From positions 94,152-158,151 of the forward strand of contig MU401533.1 in NCBI GenBank assembly GCA_022579005.1: a stretch of DNA of 64,000 bases, given 5' to 3'. Source of the stretch: Poronia punctata (lineage: Eukaryota > Ascomycota > Sordariomycetes > Xylariales > Xylariaceae). This document shows positions 43,812 to 53,892 of this stretch, in pieces. The notes beneath the pieces are model-generated. The model was not told the DNA's origin and ran no database searches. It worked only from the letters and a program-made list of their open reading frames with translations. The number at the start of each line of letters is the position of its first letter. Positions within the stretch are counted from its first letter, which is position 1. Position numbers and translations under genes: made by a program.

Positions 43812-45638
43812 ATGGCTTCGTCAAAGATGACCAAGAACCAGCAGCGGCGCGCGAAAAAGAAGGCGGAGAAAGCGAAAAAGACAGAAGTAAGAATATTCTT
43901 CGCCCGTCGCTTTTTGTATGATACTCATAGTGCTCTTCAGGAATCCTCCAATACAGCAGAGACGACGATTACCGAGTCAAACGAAGAACCACAACCTCCC
44001 AAGGAAACTACACGGGCAAATGGCGCATCTGATCTCGAAGTGAAAAAGGATGCGGCTACTGCGGATAAGACAGCCGCCGATGGTCCCATGGAGTATGATT
44101 TCGATGCGGATGATTCGACTTTTTCCATGTTCAAGGACATATTTGCCAAGTTCGGCGTCTTGGAGGGCGATGATGCTGTTGCAAAGGAGGCAAATGCCGG
44201 CAACCAAGGAGAAGTCTTCCGCCATGATGACGATGATATACCCGATGAGGAGGAGGAAAGTGGAGTGACGAAAATCTCCAAGAAGAAACGAAAGATGCTC
44301 AACAAGCTGTCCATCGCCGAACTTAAAGCCTTGGTCAAGAAACCCGAAGTTGTTGAATGGCACGATACGTCGGCTTCAGATCCCCGTCTGTTGGTCCAAA
44401 TCAAAGCCCAGCGCAACGTTGTCCCTGTACCTGCTCATTGGTCGCTAAAGAGAGAGTATTTGTCTTCTAAACGGGGTATCGAGAAGCCTGCCTTCAAGCT
44501 GCCCAAGTATATCGCGGACACCGGCATCTCCGAGATGAGAGGTGCCGAGCTAGACAAGCAGGCGGAGCAAAGTCTGAGGCAAAAACAGCGGGAGCGAGTG
44601 CAGCCTAAGATGGGCAAGCTGGATATCGATTACCAGAAACTCTACGACGCCTTCTTCCGGTTTCAGGAGAAGCCCGCACTTACACGCTTCGGCGAGGTAT
44701 ACTATGAGGGCAAAGAATACGAGACGGATCTACGGCATCTCCGGCCCGGTGAGCTCAGCGATGGCCTTAAGGAAGCTCTTAGTATTCCGCCAGGCGCACC
44801 CCCGCCATGGCTTATCAACCAACAACGCTTCGGCCCACCACCTTCATATCCCTCGCTTCGTATTCCCGGCTTGAACGCCCCTATACCACCTGGGGCCCAG
44901 TGGGGTTTTAACCCGGGGTGCTATGGCAAGCCGCCGGTTGATGAATACAATAGGCCTTTGTTCGGCGGCGACATCTTTGGTATTATGCAGCCGAACCAGA
45001 CAGCTCCACATGCCGGCGAGCCGATCGAACGCACCCTGTGGGGAGAGTTGCAAGCGCCAGAAGAGGAGTCGGAAGAAGAGGAAGAAGACGAGGACGAAGA
45101 TGAGGATGAAGAGGATGTTGGAGCAGGCTTACAGACACCATCCGGCCTCGAGACTCCGGGCGGCATCACCAGTAGCGTACCTACCGAGTACGGCACCCAT
45201 ACAGAATCCATTGCTGGTGAGATGGACCTACGCAAACAGCGTCGCGGATTCGAGACGGAAGAAAGCACCCACCCCCGCGCCGCCCATACCGTCCTCCAAG
45301 AGAAGCAGTCGAGAGCAGAGGGCTTCTTTGGAAGCGATCGTACGTACGATATGAAGAATGCCGGTGGAGTGCACGTATTGGGACAGGAAGAGGACAGCAG
45401 GAAGCGCAAGAAGCCGGGCGATGTGGACGTGTCGTTCGATCCCGACGCTTTAGGTAACGGCATCAGCAAAGAGGAGATGCAACGGAGATATGAAGAATCG
45501 AGACGCGAGGAAGGAGTAGGTGCTAATTGGAGGAGAGAAGAGGGACTGGAGGAGATGATTGCGAATGAGAGCCGGAAGAGAATCAAGCGTGACGAGGAAA
45601 AGAGAGAGGAGAAGAAGAAGACCAAGTACAGGTTCTAA
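43812..45638 (+). CDS. SF3B2: Splicing factor 3b subunit 2 (SAP145 / Cus1)
   Basis: Exons 43812-43886 and 43941-45638 give 590 residues. The N-terminus is Lys-rich (NQQRRAKKKAEKAKK). DUF382 starts near residue 148 (LSIAELKALVKKPEVVEWHD, then VPVPAHWSLKREYLSSKRGIEKP), followed by the PSP domain (LRHLRPGELSDGLKEALSIP, PPPWLINQQRFGPPPSYP, PGLNAPIPPGA, GFNPGCYGKPP). An acidic run (EEEEDEDEDEDEED) and a Lys/Arg-rich C-terminus complete the Cus1 layout. SF3b binds the branch-site region within U2 snRNP; SF3B2 contacts pre-mRNA just upstream of it and also SF3B4. The 54-nt intron is a multiple of three without stops, so retention would add 18 residues rather than truncate; the splice is preferred because GTAAGA...CTTCAG is a good intron and the insert is not conserved-looking. 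Confidence 0.95.
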   Translation: MASSKMTKNQQRRAKKKAEKAKKTEVRIFFARRFLYDTHSALQESSNTAETTITESNEEPQPPKETTRANGASDLEVKKDAATADKTAADGPMEYDFDADDSTFSMFKDIFAKFGVLEGDDAVAKEANAGNQGEVFRHDDDDIPDEEEESGVTKISKKKRKMLNKLSIAELKALVKKPEVVEWHDTSASDPRLLVQIKAQRNVVPVPAHWSLKREYLSSKRGIEKPAFKLPKYIADTGISEMRGAELDKQAEQSLRQKQRERVQPKMGKLDIDYQKLYDAFFRFQEKPALTRFGEVYYEGKEYETDLRHLRPGELSDGLKEALSIPPGAPPPWLINQQRFGPPPSYPSLRIPGLNAPIPPGAQWGFNPGCYGKPPVDEYNRPLFGGDIFGIMQPNQTAPHAGEPIERTLWGELQAPEEESEEEEEDEDEDEDEEDVGAGLQTPSGLETPGGITSSVPTEYGTHTESIAGEMDLRKQRRGFETEESTHPRAAHTVLQEKQSRAEGFFGSDRTYDMKNAGGVHVLGQEEDSRKRKKPGDVDVSFDPDALGNGISKEEMQRRYEESRREEGVGANWRREEGLEEMIANESRKRIKRDEEKREEKKKTKYRF

Positions 45639-45910
45639 GCAGAAGGAAGAGAGGGCGGTAATAACGGCGTTATTAATTAATAATGCATTTGTATATTTTT
45701 GAAGAATGGACGGCCGGACATGATGATTGTCCTTTATTTGTGATTACAATTCCGGGTCAAAGTATTCTTATTAGAGATATATGTGTGTGCGTTAATCCTC
45801 TGATATTTATGCATCATGGCTTACCCGACTCGACGTCCATCTGTTCAAGTACTGTAGTCCAGGTCCATTCCATCGACCGATGAAAAGAAAAGAGAAACCC
45901 AATCATCCTC

Positions 45911-46554
45911 TCAAGCAACAATACCTTCCGCCTGCTTCTTCTGTGCACCCTCCGTCCCCTCGACCAAAGTCTCAATCTTAGTAGAAGCAAATTTACGAGC
46001 CGGCACCTTGTTCTCAAAGAGAATATCAAGCTCGGCATACGTACGGCCTTTTGTTTCAGCTTTTGTTTTTATATATTAGTCAGTCAGTCAGTCAGTCAGT
46101 CACATAACAAACACATCTCAAAAACCCAAATAAAAAAAGGGGGGAAAGACAGAATGAAAAAATGAAAAAGAAAAAAAACCTACGCAATCGAAAAAAGACA
46201 TAGGCGGTAAAAACAGAATTGACCCCGGCCCAAAAAAACGCGGATTTCGGACCCCAATTCCACTCGTCCGGACTGAGCTGTCGATAAGTAACAATGTTGA
46301 CGAAGGCGATGTTGATCGCGTTATAGGCGTTCCGGGCGAGGATGATGCTCTTGGCGCGTAGACGGGTCGAGGGGATCTCGGATACGATGGTGTAGACTAC
46401 GGGACCGATGGAGAAGTTGGCCGTGGCGCTCAGGAGGATCACGAGGGTGCCGATTGTCCAGGATTCGGCGGGTGTTGGGGTTTGGGGGATTCCTAGGAAG
46501 CCTGTTATGCTTTTTTTGAGGGGGGGAGGTTGTTAGTGTGAGGAGGAGGAGGAG

Positions 46555-46589
<35 letters not shown>

Positions 46590-48515
46590 GGAGGAATTGA
46601 ATAAGGGGGAGGGGAAGGGAAAGGGGAAAGGGAAAAGGGAAAAGGGGAGGAACTTACAGTAAGAGCACGAAAATGGTAGACATCCCGCTAAACATCAACG
46701 TCTTCCTCCCGACTTTATTCAGCACGAACCAACTGGTCACCGTGCCGACAAAGTTGATGGCGTCTTTCCCCCAGTTGAGCTTAAACGAGTCGCTGTCGGA
46801 GATGCCGGCTTGTTGGTAGAAGAATGTGGCGAGCCCGCCTAGGGATGTTCCCGATAGCGTCTGGGCTAACCATGTCATGCAGACGATTTCGGTGCGCCGG
46901 AGATCTGTGCCCGTGAAACAGTCCCAGTATCGTGTGCCGATTGAGATTTGTTTTTCCATTTCGTCTGTGTAGATCATCACTTTGATAGATTTTGTTAGCA
47001 CTTGCGTGTGTGTATGTGTGTTGTAACTTGTGGTGGTTTTGTTGGTGTGTGTGTGTGAGTGTATGAGAGAGAGAGAAAGAGAGAAGTAAAACTTACAAGC
47101 TAGAGCAGCATCTGCCTCTCGTTGGGAAAATCCCGAACGACGAGCGAGTCTCTTGAGAGATTTCTCTGCTCTGTCTTTCTTGCCTTTCCGAATACACCAC
47201 CAGGGTGATTCCGGGGCGAGGAATGTGCCTACGGCGATGGGGATGGGCCATACCCATTGGACGGCGAAAGGGATTTTATAACTAAATTTTAAAATATAAA
47301 AAAATCATTAGTCCAGAGAACATCATAAGTGAAAAAGGAGTTCAGGAGTCGAAGAAAAAACCCTTACCCCCAAACATCCGTCCGATCAACAAGTCCAACA
47401 AGAACCCCAGAAGAGATAAACTGCCCAATGATCCAGCAAAGATTGACATAGGCAGTAAGATAATGTCTCAGGGGAACAGGACAGACCTCGGCCGCATAAG
47501 CAACCGTCATAGTCTGGAAGATACCCCACGACATTCCCTGGAACAATTCACCCACCAGGAACACAGCCAGACTATTGGCGAAGAAGGGGAAAAAGATGAA
47601 TCCGGTGACGGCGACGAGGGCTGAGATTATGGTCCATCGGTATCCGTATCTCTCGGAGACGATTCCTGCGAACTTTTTTGTTTACTTGTAAGTACCTAAA
47701 GTAACGACAGGGTGTAAAAAGGAGGTATGTGTTGTACCTGTAACCCGATAATCTCCCCGACATTCGTAGCTCCCGATATACCATTCTGCCAACTCGCCGG
47801 AATGACATATTCGCCATTAGGAGCCTGGATTCCGAAGCGGGTTTTGAAAGCCGGGTATGATACGTCTAGGTCAGGGTTCTAGAATTAGTGACTCGAGTGT
47901 CCCGAATCAAACGTTGTCCATAAAAAGGTAAAGAAAGGTAAAGAAAGGTAAAAAAGAAAAAGAAAAAGAAAAAACTTACATGCTCCAACTACCGCCGTCT
48001 GATACCCTTCCATAATCAGACAAGACGAGAGTACCATTGACCAGCCTATGGCTTTTGGATAGATTGTAAAAGCATGTCGAAGCGTCACTTTGCGTGATGT
48101 TTAGCTATAGCTGCCCTTTACTTCTTAAGAGGGTCGGTAGTTGTAAAATGGATATTACTTACTCCCTCGTTCCCTTTCATTCGCCTCGTTGGCTTCATTC
48201 ACCAGTGACTTTTTTGTTTTCCCGCATCATTATTAGTAATCCCTTCCTCTCTCTCTCTCTCTCTCTCTCCATCTTTACCGACAATTAAAGTATGCAAGTA
48301 GATAGGTAGGTAGGTAGGTAAGGATTAGATGGATTAAAAAAAATACTTACCATGAAATCATCCACATTCTCAGCAATCCGCACAGCGACCGTCTCATCGA
48401 TATGTGCGACCTGTGGCCTATTCTCCCCATTCTCCCCATCTCCATCTCCATCTTGCTGCTTCTCCTTCTTCTTCTCCGCTCTTTGCTCCGGTTCTAGGTC
48501 CGGTTCTGGACTCAT
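45911..48515 (-). CDS. MFS sugar transporter, maltose/alpha-glucoside permease type
   Basis: Nine exons: 48515-48351, 48208-48163, 48087-47980, 47865-47738, 47672-47368, 47281-47097, 46979-46658, 46509-46184 and 46059-45911; 577 residues. Exon 2 is only 46 nt and encodes SLVNEANEANERERG, the family's pre-TM1 segment. Signatures include LRHAFTIYPKAIGWSMVLS, EGYQT, GEIIGLQFAGIVSERYGYRW, QGMSWGIFQTM, RGTD-like TGTDLRRTEI, NKVGRKTLM, EIPSTRLRAKSI and PETKGRTYAELDILFE, as in fungal alpha-glucoside permeases. Twelve TM segments are expected in the plasma membrane; it should be a proton symporter. The sugar cannot be read from sequence. Introns carry simple repeats (CT, TAGG, GA-rich, GT). The N-terminal tail is acidic and repetitive (DGDGDGENGEN). 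The convergent SF3B2 stop is 272 bp away. Confidence 0.93.
46541..46650 (+). repeat. Purine-rich (GAGGAG/GGGAAA) tract inside a transporter intron
   Basis: About 110 nt of almost pure purine (GAGGAG repeats, then GGGAAA repeats) filling the 148-nt intron between exons 7 and 8; on the coding strand it is a long polypyrimidine tract. Potential for triplex (H-DNA) or assembly instability. Confidence 0.85.
48247..48320 (+). repeat. (CT)n and (TAGG)n microsatellites in intron 1 of the transporter
   Basis: CT dinucleotide run at 48247-48269 and TAGG run at about 48303-48320, both within the first intron (48209-48350). Confidence 0.85.
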
Positions 48516-48995
48516 GTCTTTTTTTTTTCTATTCTTGTCAGTTTTAAGTTTAAACACCGAAAAAAAATAGGTCAAGGTATGTATGTGTAAGTAAGTGAAA
48601 AGAAAATCATTCACATGTGCAAGGCTACAAGAATCGAACAAAGCGGGGGTCATCAACCTTACTTTACCTCCCAACTCAACTCAACTCAACTCAACCCAAC
48701 CCAGCATTACCCCGGCCAAAAACAGTCCAACAAACTACCTACACGTACCTACAAATCTGCGTCAAAAAAAGTCTAGATCTCGGTGATTTAATATCGGAAT
48801 GCGGGGTCGTGGGTTGGACATAGGACCGGCATGTACCACCATACACCATACTTATTCTATATTTCTATACCTTGTCATCCTATAAGAGCATCGGTCATCT
48901 AGTACATACGATAACTACCGATTTGACCCTTTAGGTACTTAATATACATACAACTCGGGACCTGCTTGATGAATTAAGATGCTCAAGGTACACAG

Positions 48996-49031
<36 letters not shown>

Positions 49032-49574
49032 ATACACGACAAACGTTCTAACCGGACAATTGGGTCAGTCCAAAATGTCTGACGAATATAATCATTAATC
49101 ATTACCCGAAGAAGAAGGTTGCAGACTTTGGCAGGCGCTACGAATCCCCCGTCTCGTGACTCGGACGTAAAGGTAGCCTTCTAGGTATACCCTTTGTTAC
49201 AGTAAAGAAAGCTGTACACATAGATTAATTCTTTCCCCTTCGTCGGGTACGCTTTGATCTGATTTGACAATGCTTCCATGTATGGTAACTAGCAATATAC
49301 CATCCAAGCTGCTATCCCGCAGCAAAGCGACATAGATAGGTACATGTGGAGATTTAAATCTTCATATAGATAGGTAGATTGGCTACGTCGTGTGTGACCC
49401 TGACACGTGGCTTTACGCCTGGAAGCCATCTTGGTTAATGGTATTTATGAGAAATATGCTAAACACAGGTTTCGATAATGTTAGCGCTGTTTCGTCGTAT
49501 GAAACAGTTCTAGTTCTAGTTCTTCTTCTTCTTCTTCTTCTTCTTCTGGTTAGCCAGAAGAGACTGAAGCATTC
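48516..49574. other. Intergenic region between sugar transporter start and SUZ12 3' end
   Basis: Contains the transporter promoter, AACTC pentamers at about 48671-48692, a TGGC microsatellite (49001-49030) and a CTT microsatellite (about 49520-49547). No gene. Confidence 0.5.
49001..49030 (+). repeat. (TGGC)n microsatellite
   Basis: Seven to eight perfect TGGC units in the promoter region of the sugar transporter. Confidence 0.88.
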
Positions 49575-51859
49575 TTAGCCCATGACCTTTTGTTCGTCAA
49601 AGCACTTGTTGCATCGCCAATTACGACTATCAACCGGATGGTTGGCCATGGGCTTGATGCAATCTTTATGATATATGGCATTACTGCAATCCTATATAGA
49701 CCTTTGTTAGCACTTGGTCCAAATTTTCAGCATCGTTGCCAAACGCCAGAACGCCCTACCAAGTTCGAACAGATCAAGGACGCCGGGCCGCGGACAGGTT
49801 GTCCACATACGGGACAACCTCCTGCGGATTTCCGGTACGCCGGTTTCGGCGACGGGGACTTGACGGTCTCTGCCTGATCCCCTCGTCTCTGCCATCTGCG
49901 TTCACGTATTATTGCGAGTGCTTCGGTGATTGTCGCTTCGTTCAAAGCATTCCTCGATTTCAGATAGCTTAGATGTTTGGCCCATTCGGTAGCCCGGTTC
50001 TGTGATGCCGTGATCCAGGATGCCTTCTCCCGGACGAACCTGATATAGACATCCTGTAAATGTGGCTCCGAAGTAACACAAGCCCTGTTGACACAAGCAT
50101 CCCACTCGTAGATATACTCCTTCTCGTCCTGGTGGACATCGGTATAGTCTCTAATTATTTCCCGATGTTTCTGCACCAGCCACGTGTCATCGACAGGAGG
50201 CGGGTCGACAAGCGATCCAGGCTCCAACAATGATTTGCTGAGCCGGTCGTAAAGCGGTTGCTTTATATGCGGAACTAACCGCCTGTTATCCCGTGTTTTA
50301 GCTACAACAGACTATGATGCCATGTCAGAATTTTTGTGTGCCCCGAAATGACTTGGAGAAGGAATGTGAAAAAGACAAGGAAAGGGACGCGAGCTAACCT
50401 GAGACGACCTATGCCTATTCTGTAGATTACTTCCCGATAACGTCTGTGGAGTGACATCGCCGCCAATGTCCGATTCTTGGTCTTCAGGACTTGGTAAGCC
50501 GTGGTAGGCTGACCTCGAAGATTGGCCATCCTCGTTGGGGGCGAAGATGCGAATGTAAGCTTGAGAAACATCAATCGTGTACCTGACATCGGTATGGCCT
50601 TTGAAGTGCGCTTTCAGCTCTTCCATGGACGAATGCGCAGCAAAACATCTTATGCAATCATAGCTTTCCAGACTAAGTTCTCCAATCAGAGGAACATCCC
50701 AAGTCACCCCGTTGCCCTTTCTTTCCATGTTGCCAAGCTTGCGCTGCTTTCTCCCCTTTCGCTCTTTGCCCCGAGCTTTATCACTGAGAAGTTTCAGGTT
50801 GTAATTTTGCTGCTTTCCTCTCGTTCTTAGTGACCGGCTCGGTGTGGTCGCTTCCTCCTGGTCTTCCTCATCCTCTGCCATCCCATCCCTCTCGGCCCCT
50901 AGCGTTCCATCGTCGTTTTCGCCACGCCCACGCCCAGCGCCCCCGTTTACATGGCCATTCGTCGGTGGCGCTAGGACGCCCTTCTCCTGATCCACCCTCG
51001 CCTGTGGTGCAAGGGTAGACGAAGCAAATCGTCCCAAGCCGGTCGCGGTATGGCATGGAGACCAGCGGAGATCCATGTCCATTGCGAGGTCGAGCGGCAC
51101 ATCGTCTTTTCTCTTCCTTATCACCACGTCGCCCGTCGCTCTTCCTTTCTCAAATCTATAGATGACCTGCGATGAGAGAATCCACCGACGGGGAGGGCCA
51201 GAGTCGTGTTCACTGCTCTGTTCCTTTGGTAGAAGGTCCATGGGTGGCCATTTTGGGTCGCCGGCAGACTCGATTTCCACACGGATCAAGTAATGGTCGC
51301 CCAAGCAGAAATCATGCCCATCTTGTCGCTCGATGTACAGCTTCTCCGCCGGCACCTGGAATGGGGTGGGCAGGTAGATTCTCGCTGTCCGACAAACGTC
51401 ATCTGAGTCGCGAAAGACCTTGAAGTTGCATATCTGGCTATCGCAGTGTAGCACTCGGCAGACATCCAAACCCCATTCGCAAAGCAAGACCCTACAACGA
51501 GCTTTGATGACCGGAATGTCCTTCTTCTCCGGAGATCCATTGCCGTAATGCATATTAGCCGGCCTAGGACCTGACTTATCGGCACGCGTGATGGAAAGAA
51601 CCTCGATCCGCAGCGCTTTCTCGACATCGTCGGCAATATCGGGACCTAGGCGTCCAGGCATTGCCCGAGCGGCTTCTGGAGATTCCTCAGCTATACGACG
51701 TCGCTTGGCCGCTCGCGAAGGATGGTCTCCATTAACAGCCGTATCACCGTTCCCCGATGACAACTTGATGCCCATGCCGTATGGAAGATGATCGACGGCG
51801 GTCTTCCAAGCTCGGTGGATAAAGGGGAGCTCGCGTTTGGAGGGGGTTATGGCCGCCAT
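49575..51859 (-). CDS. SUZ12: Polycomb repressive complex 2 subunit SUZ12 (VEFS-box), with C-terminal PHD-type finger
   Basis: Exons 51859-50399, 50302-49760 and 49691-49575 give 706 residues. The start is the ATG at 51859 (MAAITPSKREL); the frame is open a little further up without ATG. A C2H2 finger (CIRCFAAHSSMEELKAHFKGH, ~402-422) is followed by a spacer and the VEFS box (about 500-625): DTWLVQKHREIIRDYTD, EYIYEWDACVN, YIRFVREKASWIT and NALNEATITEALAIIRER. This is the signature of SUZ12, the PRC2 scaffold that activates the EZH2-type H3K27 methyltransferase. Exon 3, easily missed, completes a C4HC3 set of Cys/His at 650, 653, 665, 670, 676, 679, 695 and 698, i.e. a PHD-type finger after the VEFS box. 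The central region is Gly/Arg/acidic and disordered. A PRC2 subunit implies facultative heterochromatin in this fungus. Confidence 0.93.
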
Positions 51860-53892
51860 CTCTGGAAGGGGACATTGGGCGCAATCCGCCACCGGACTGC
51901 GGCTACCTAGCTCGGGAAAGAAGGGATTGGATCGGATGTCCGTGGTGCAATAAAACCCTCCAACGTTTCCTCTACGATGTAATGATTATGAATTACGATG
52001 AGCATGAGGGCTTCATAATGAAAGGTCCAATGAAAACAACCAATCCAGCCCCAGAAAATAGGAAAGGGAAACCGGGCTACTAGTATGATCCCTGGTGTGA
52101 GATGAGCGTCGACCCAGTGAATCACAATACAGGGGGGGGGGGCTTCCAGTCGGTCGTGATGTTCAGACGACAGCCAAACGTCGAGACTATGAGGAGATCG
52201 GAGAAGGAAGTACACGGGCTAGCATGGGGATAGGAAGTAGGTAACAATGCACGTCAGCGGGCCCTGTCGATAATCCGAAACAGCAACGACAACGTCAACA
52301 AGTTTATCTCGAGAGGGAGGCTTTCATAAAGAACGTGATATGTAATCTTCTAATGACTGTGTGTGAATATGATTCGTGATGGCATCATATCAAGGGTGTG
52401 GCACGACCGCTGATATGAGTTGGTTGGGGCACCCAGTCCGGAATACTTCAGAGGTAAATGACCAGACGCGTTTGGTGCTGGCGTTGTGTTGCACCGGAAA
52501 ATGAGTGGTAGATTGGAGCCAGAAGCTGACACCTGACAAGCGGCAACCGCGAACCTTATTCTGTACCTGTACCTAGGTGTACGTCTACGAGTACTTGTAT
52601 GTACACTAGCTATGAGTAGGTACATTACGTACCTCGATGCCGGACCAGGGTCTGGTCGCACATCGCGCTGGTTTTTGGACGAACGAATTTCTTATGAGCA
52701 GGGTCTTGTGGTGCACCAACTGGGGACTTGTATAAATTTGGGTAGCGAGCTTGGTATAAACCCATAAAAAGATACCTAGATAGATACCCACCTAATCTCC
52801 TGAAAAGACAGATTTGGACCTCTAAGGTAGTATCTGGATAATTGCATACACTGTATACGGGATATTTAATAATATCTTTTTTGAATATAATATACGAGTA
52901 GGATGCGGTGGTCAGGAAGAGTATTACTAGACGGTCAAGACCGGATACTGAGGTCAAAGTTAAATCCGAAGAGCTCTGGCATTTGCGTTTTGTTGAACCC
53001 GGTCCCCCAGTGTGAGTATATTGCGTTGGTTAAAACTTATGTGTTTCCTTGGCCCATCCCTTCGAGGGTTATTAGCTTTTACCTCGGGTGAAAGCGAAAC
53101 ATACTGTGATATACACACAGTACCTACTTACTTTGTAGAGGAGTTACGTATATGTAATCACGGTAGATATACTGTCTGCCACTCTAGAGAATCGAGATCA
53201 ACGTATAATCAGCCAAGGGTCTTGCAAACTTGAAAGGAATCCGATGCAACATCTGGCTGAAAGCCGAGGACTCCTGAAAGCCAACGCTTTCCGGTTGGCA
53301 GGCTCGTGGCAGGTGAGCTCCGTTACTGGCTTTCAATTACGTGAAGCTTGTTTAGTGGGGAGGTTAGATACAGTGGGGCAATATATGTCCTTACAGGCTT
53401 ACCTAGCTGTTAGCCTTTAGGTACTGCAGGATGCTGCAGGTGACTTATTACAGCAGATAGAGAGCCTCATTACCAAGCAAGATGCTGGTGCATAGTGCAT
53501 TAGCTACAGTGTTCGCAGTGGACTACGGTCGGTACAGTAGGTACCTCTGAAACAACTTCCACATCCAAGTGCAGCACCTGCAACGGTCGGTCATTCCCAC
53601 TACCCTCCGACATCGTTTACCAAAATTACGTACCTATCCAAGCGTTGCTTCCCATGCATTTGCATGGTTGAAACTCTTTATATATCATCTGCTCGCTCGA
53701 ACCTCTCCATTCCCTCGAATTGTCCTCTCAATGTACGCGATGAGCACCACTGGCGGTCACCCTGACCATCATTCATTCCGGTTGTAGAGGCAACCGTATG
53801 TGGCTTGTGGTTTGCTGTGGCACTTGACATTCGTGCTTGGTAGTACTTATACCCGAGCCCCAAGGTTCTAGCTGCTGCGACTGTGTGACGAG
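51860..53892. promoter_or_regulatory. Divergent intergenic region SUZ12 / F-box-LRR gene (2 kb)
   Basis: Both genes read outward. A G-run (about 52132-52142) lies ~280 bp upstream of SUZ12. The rest has short unsupported frames only. Confidence 0.5.
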
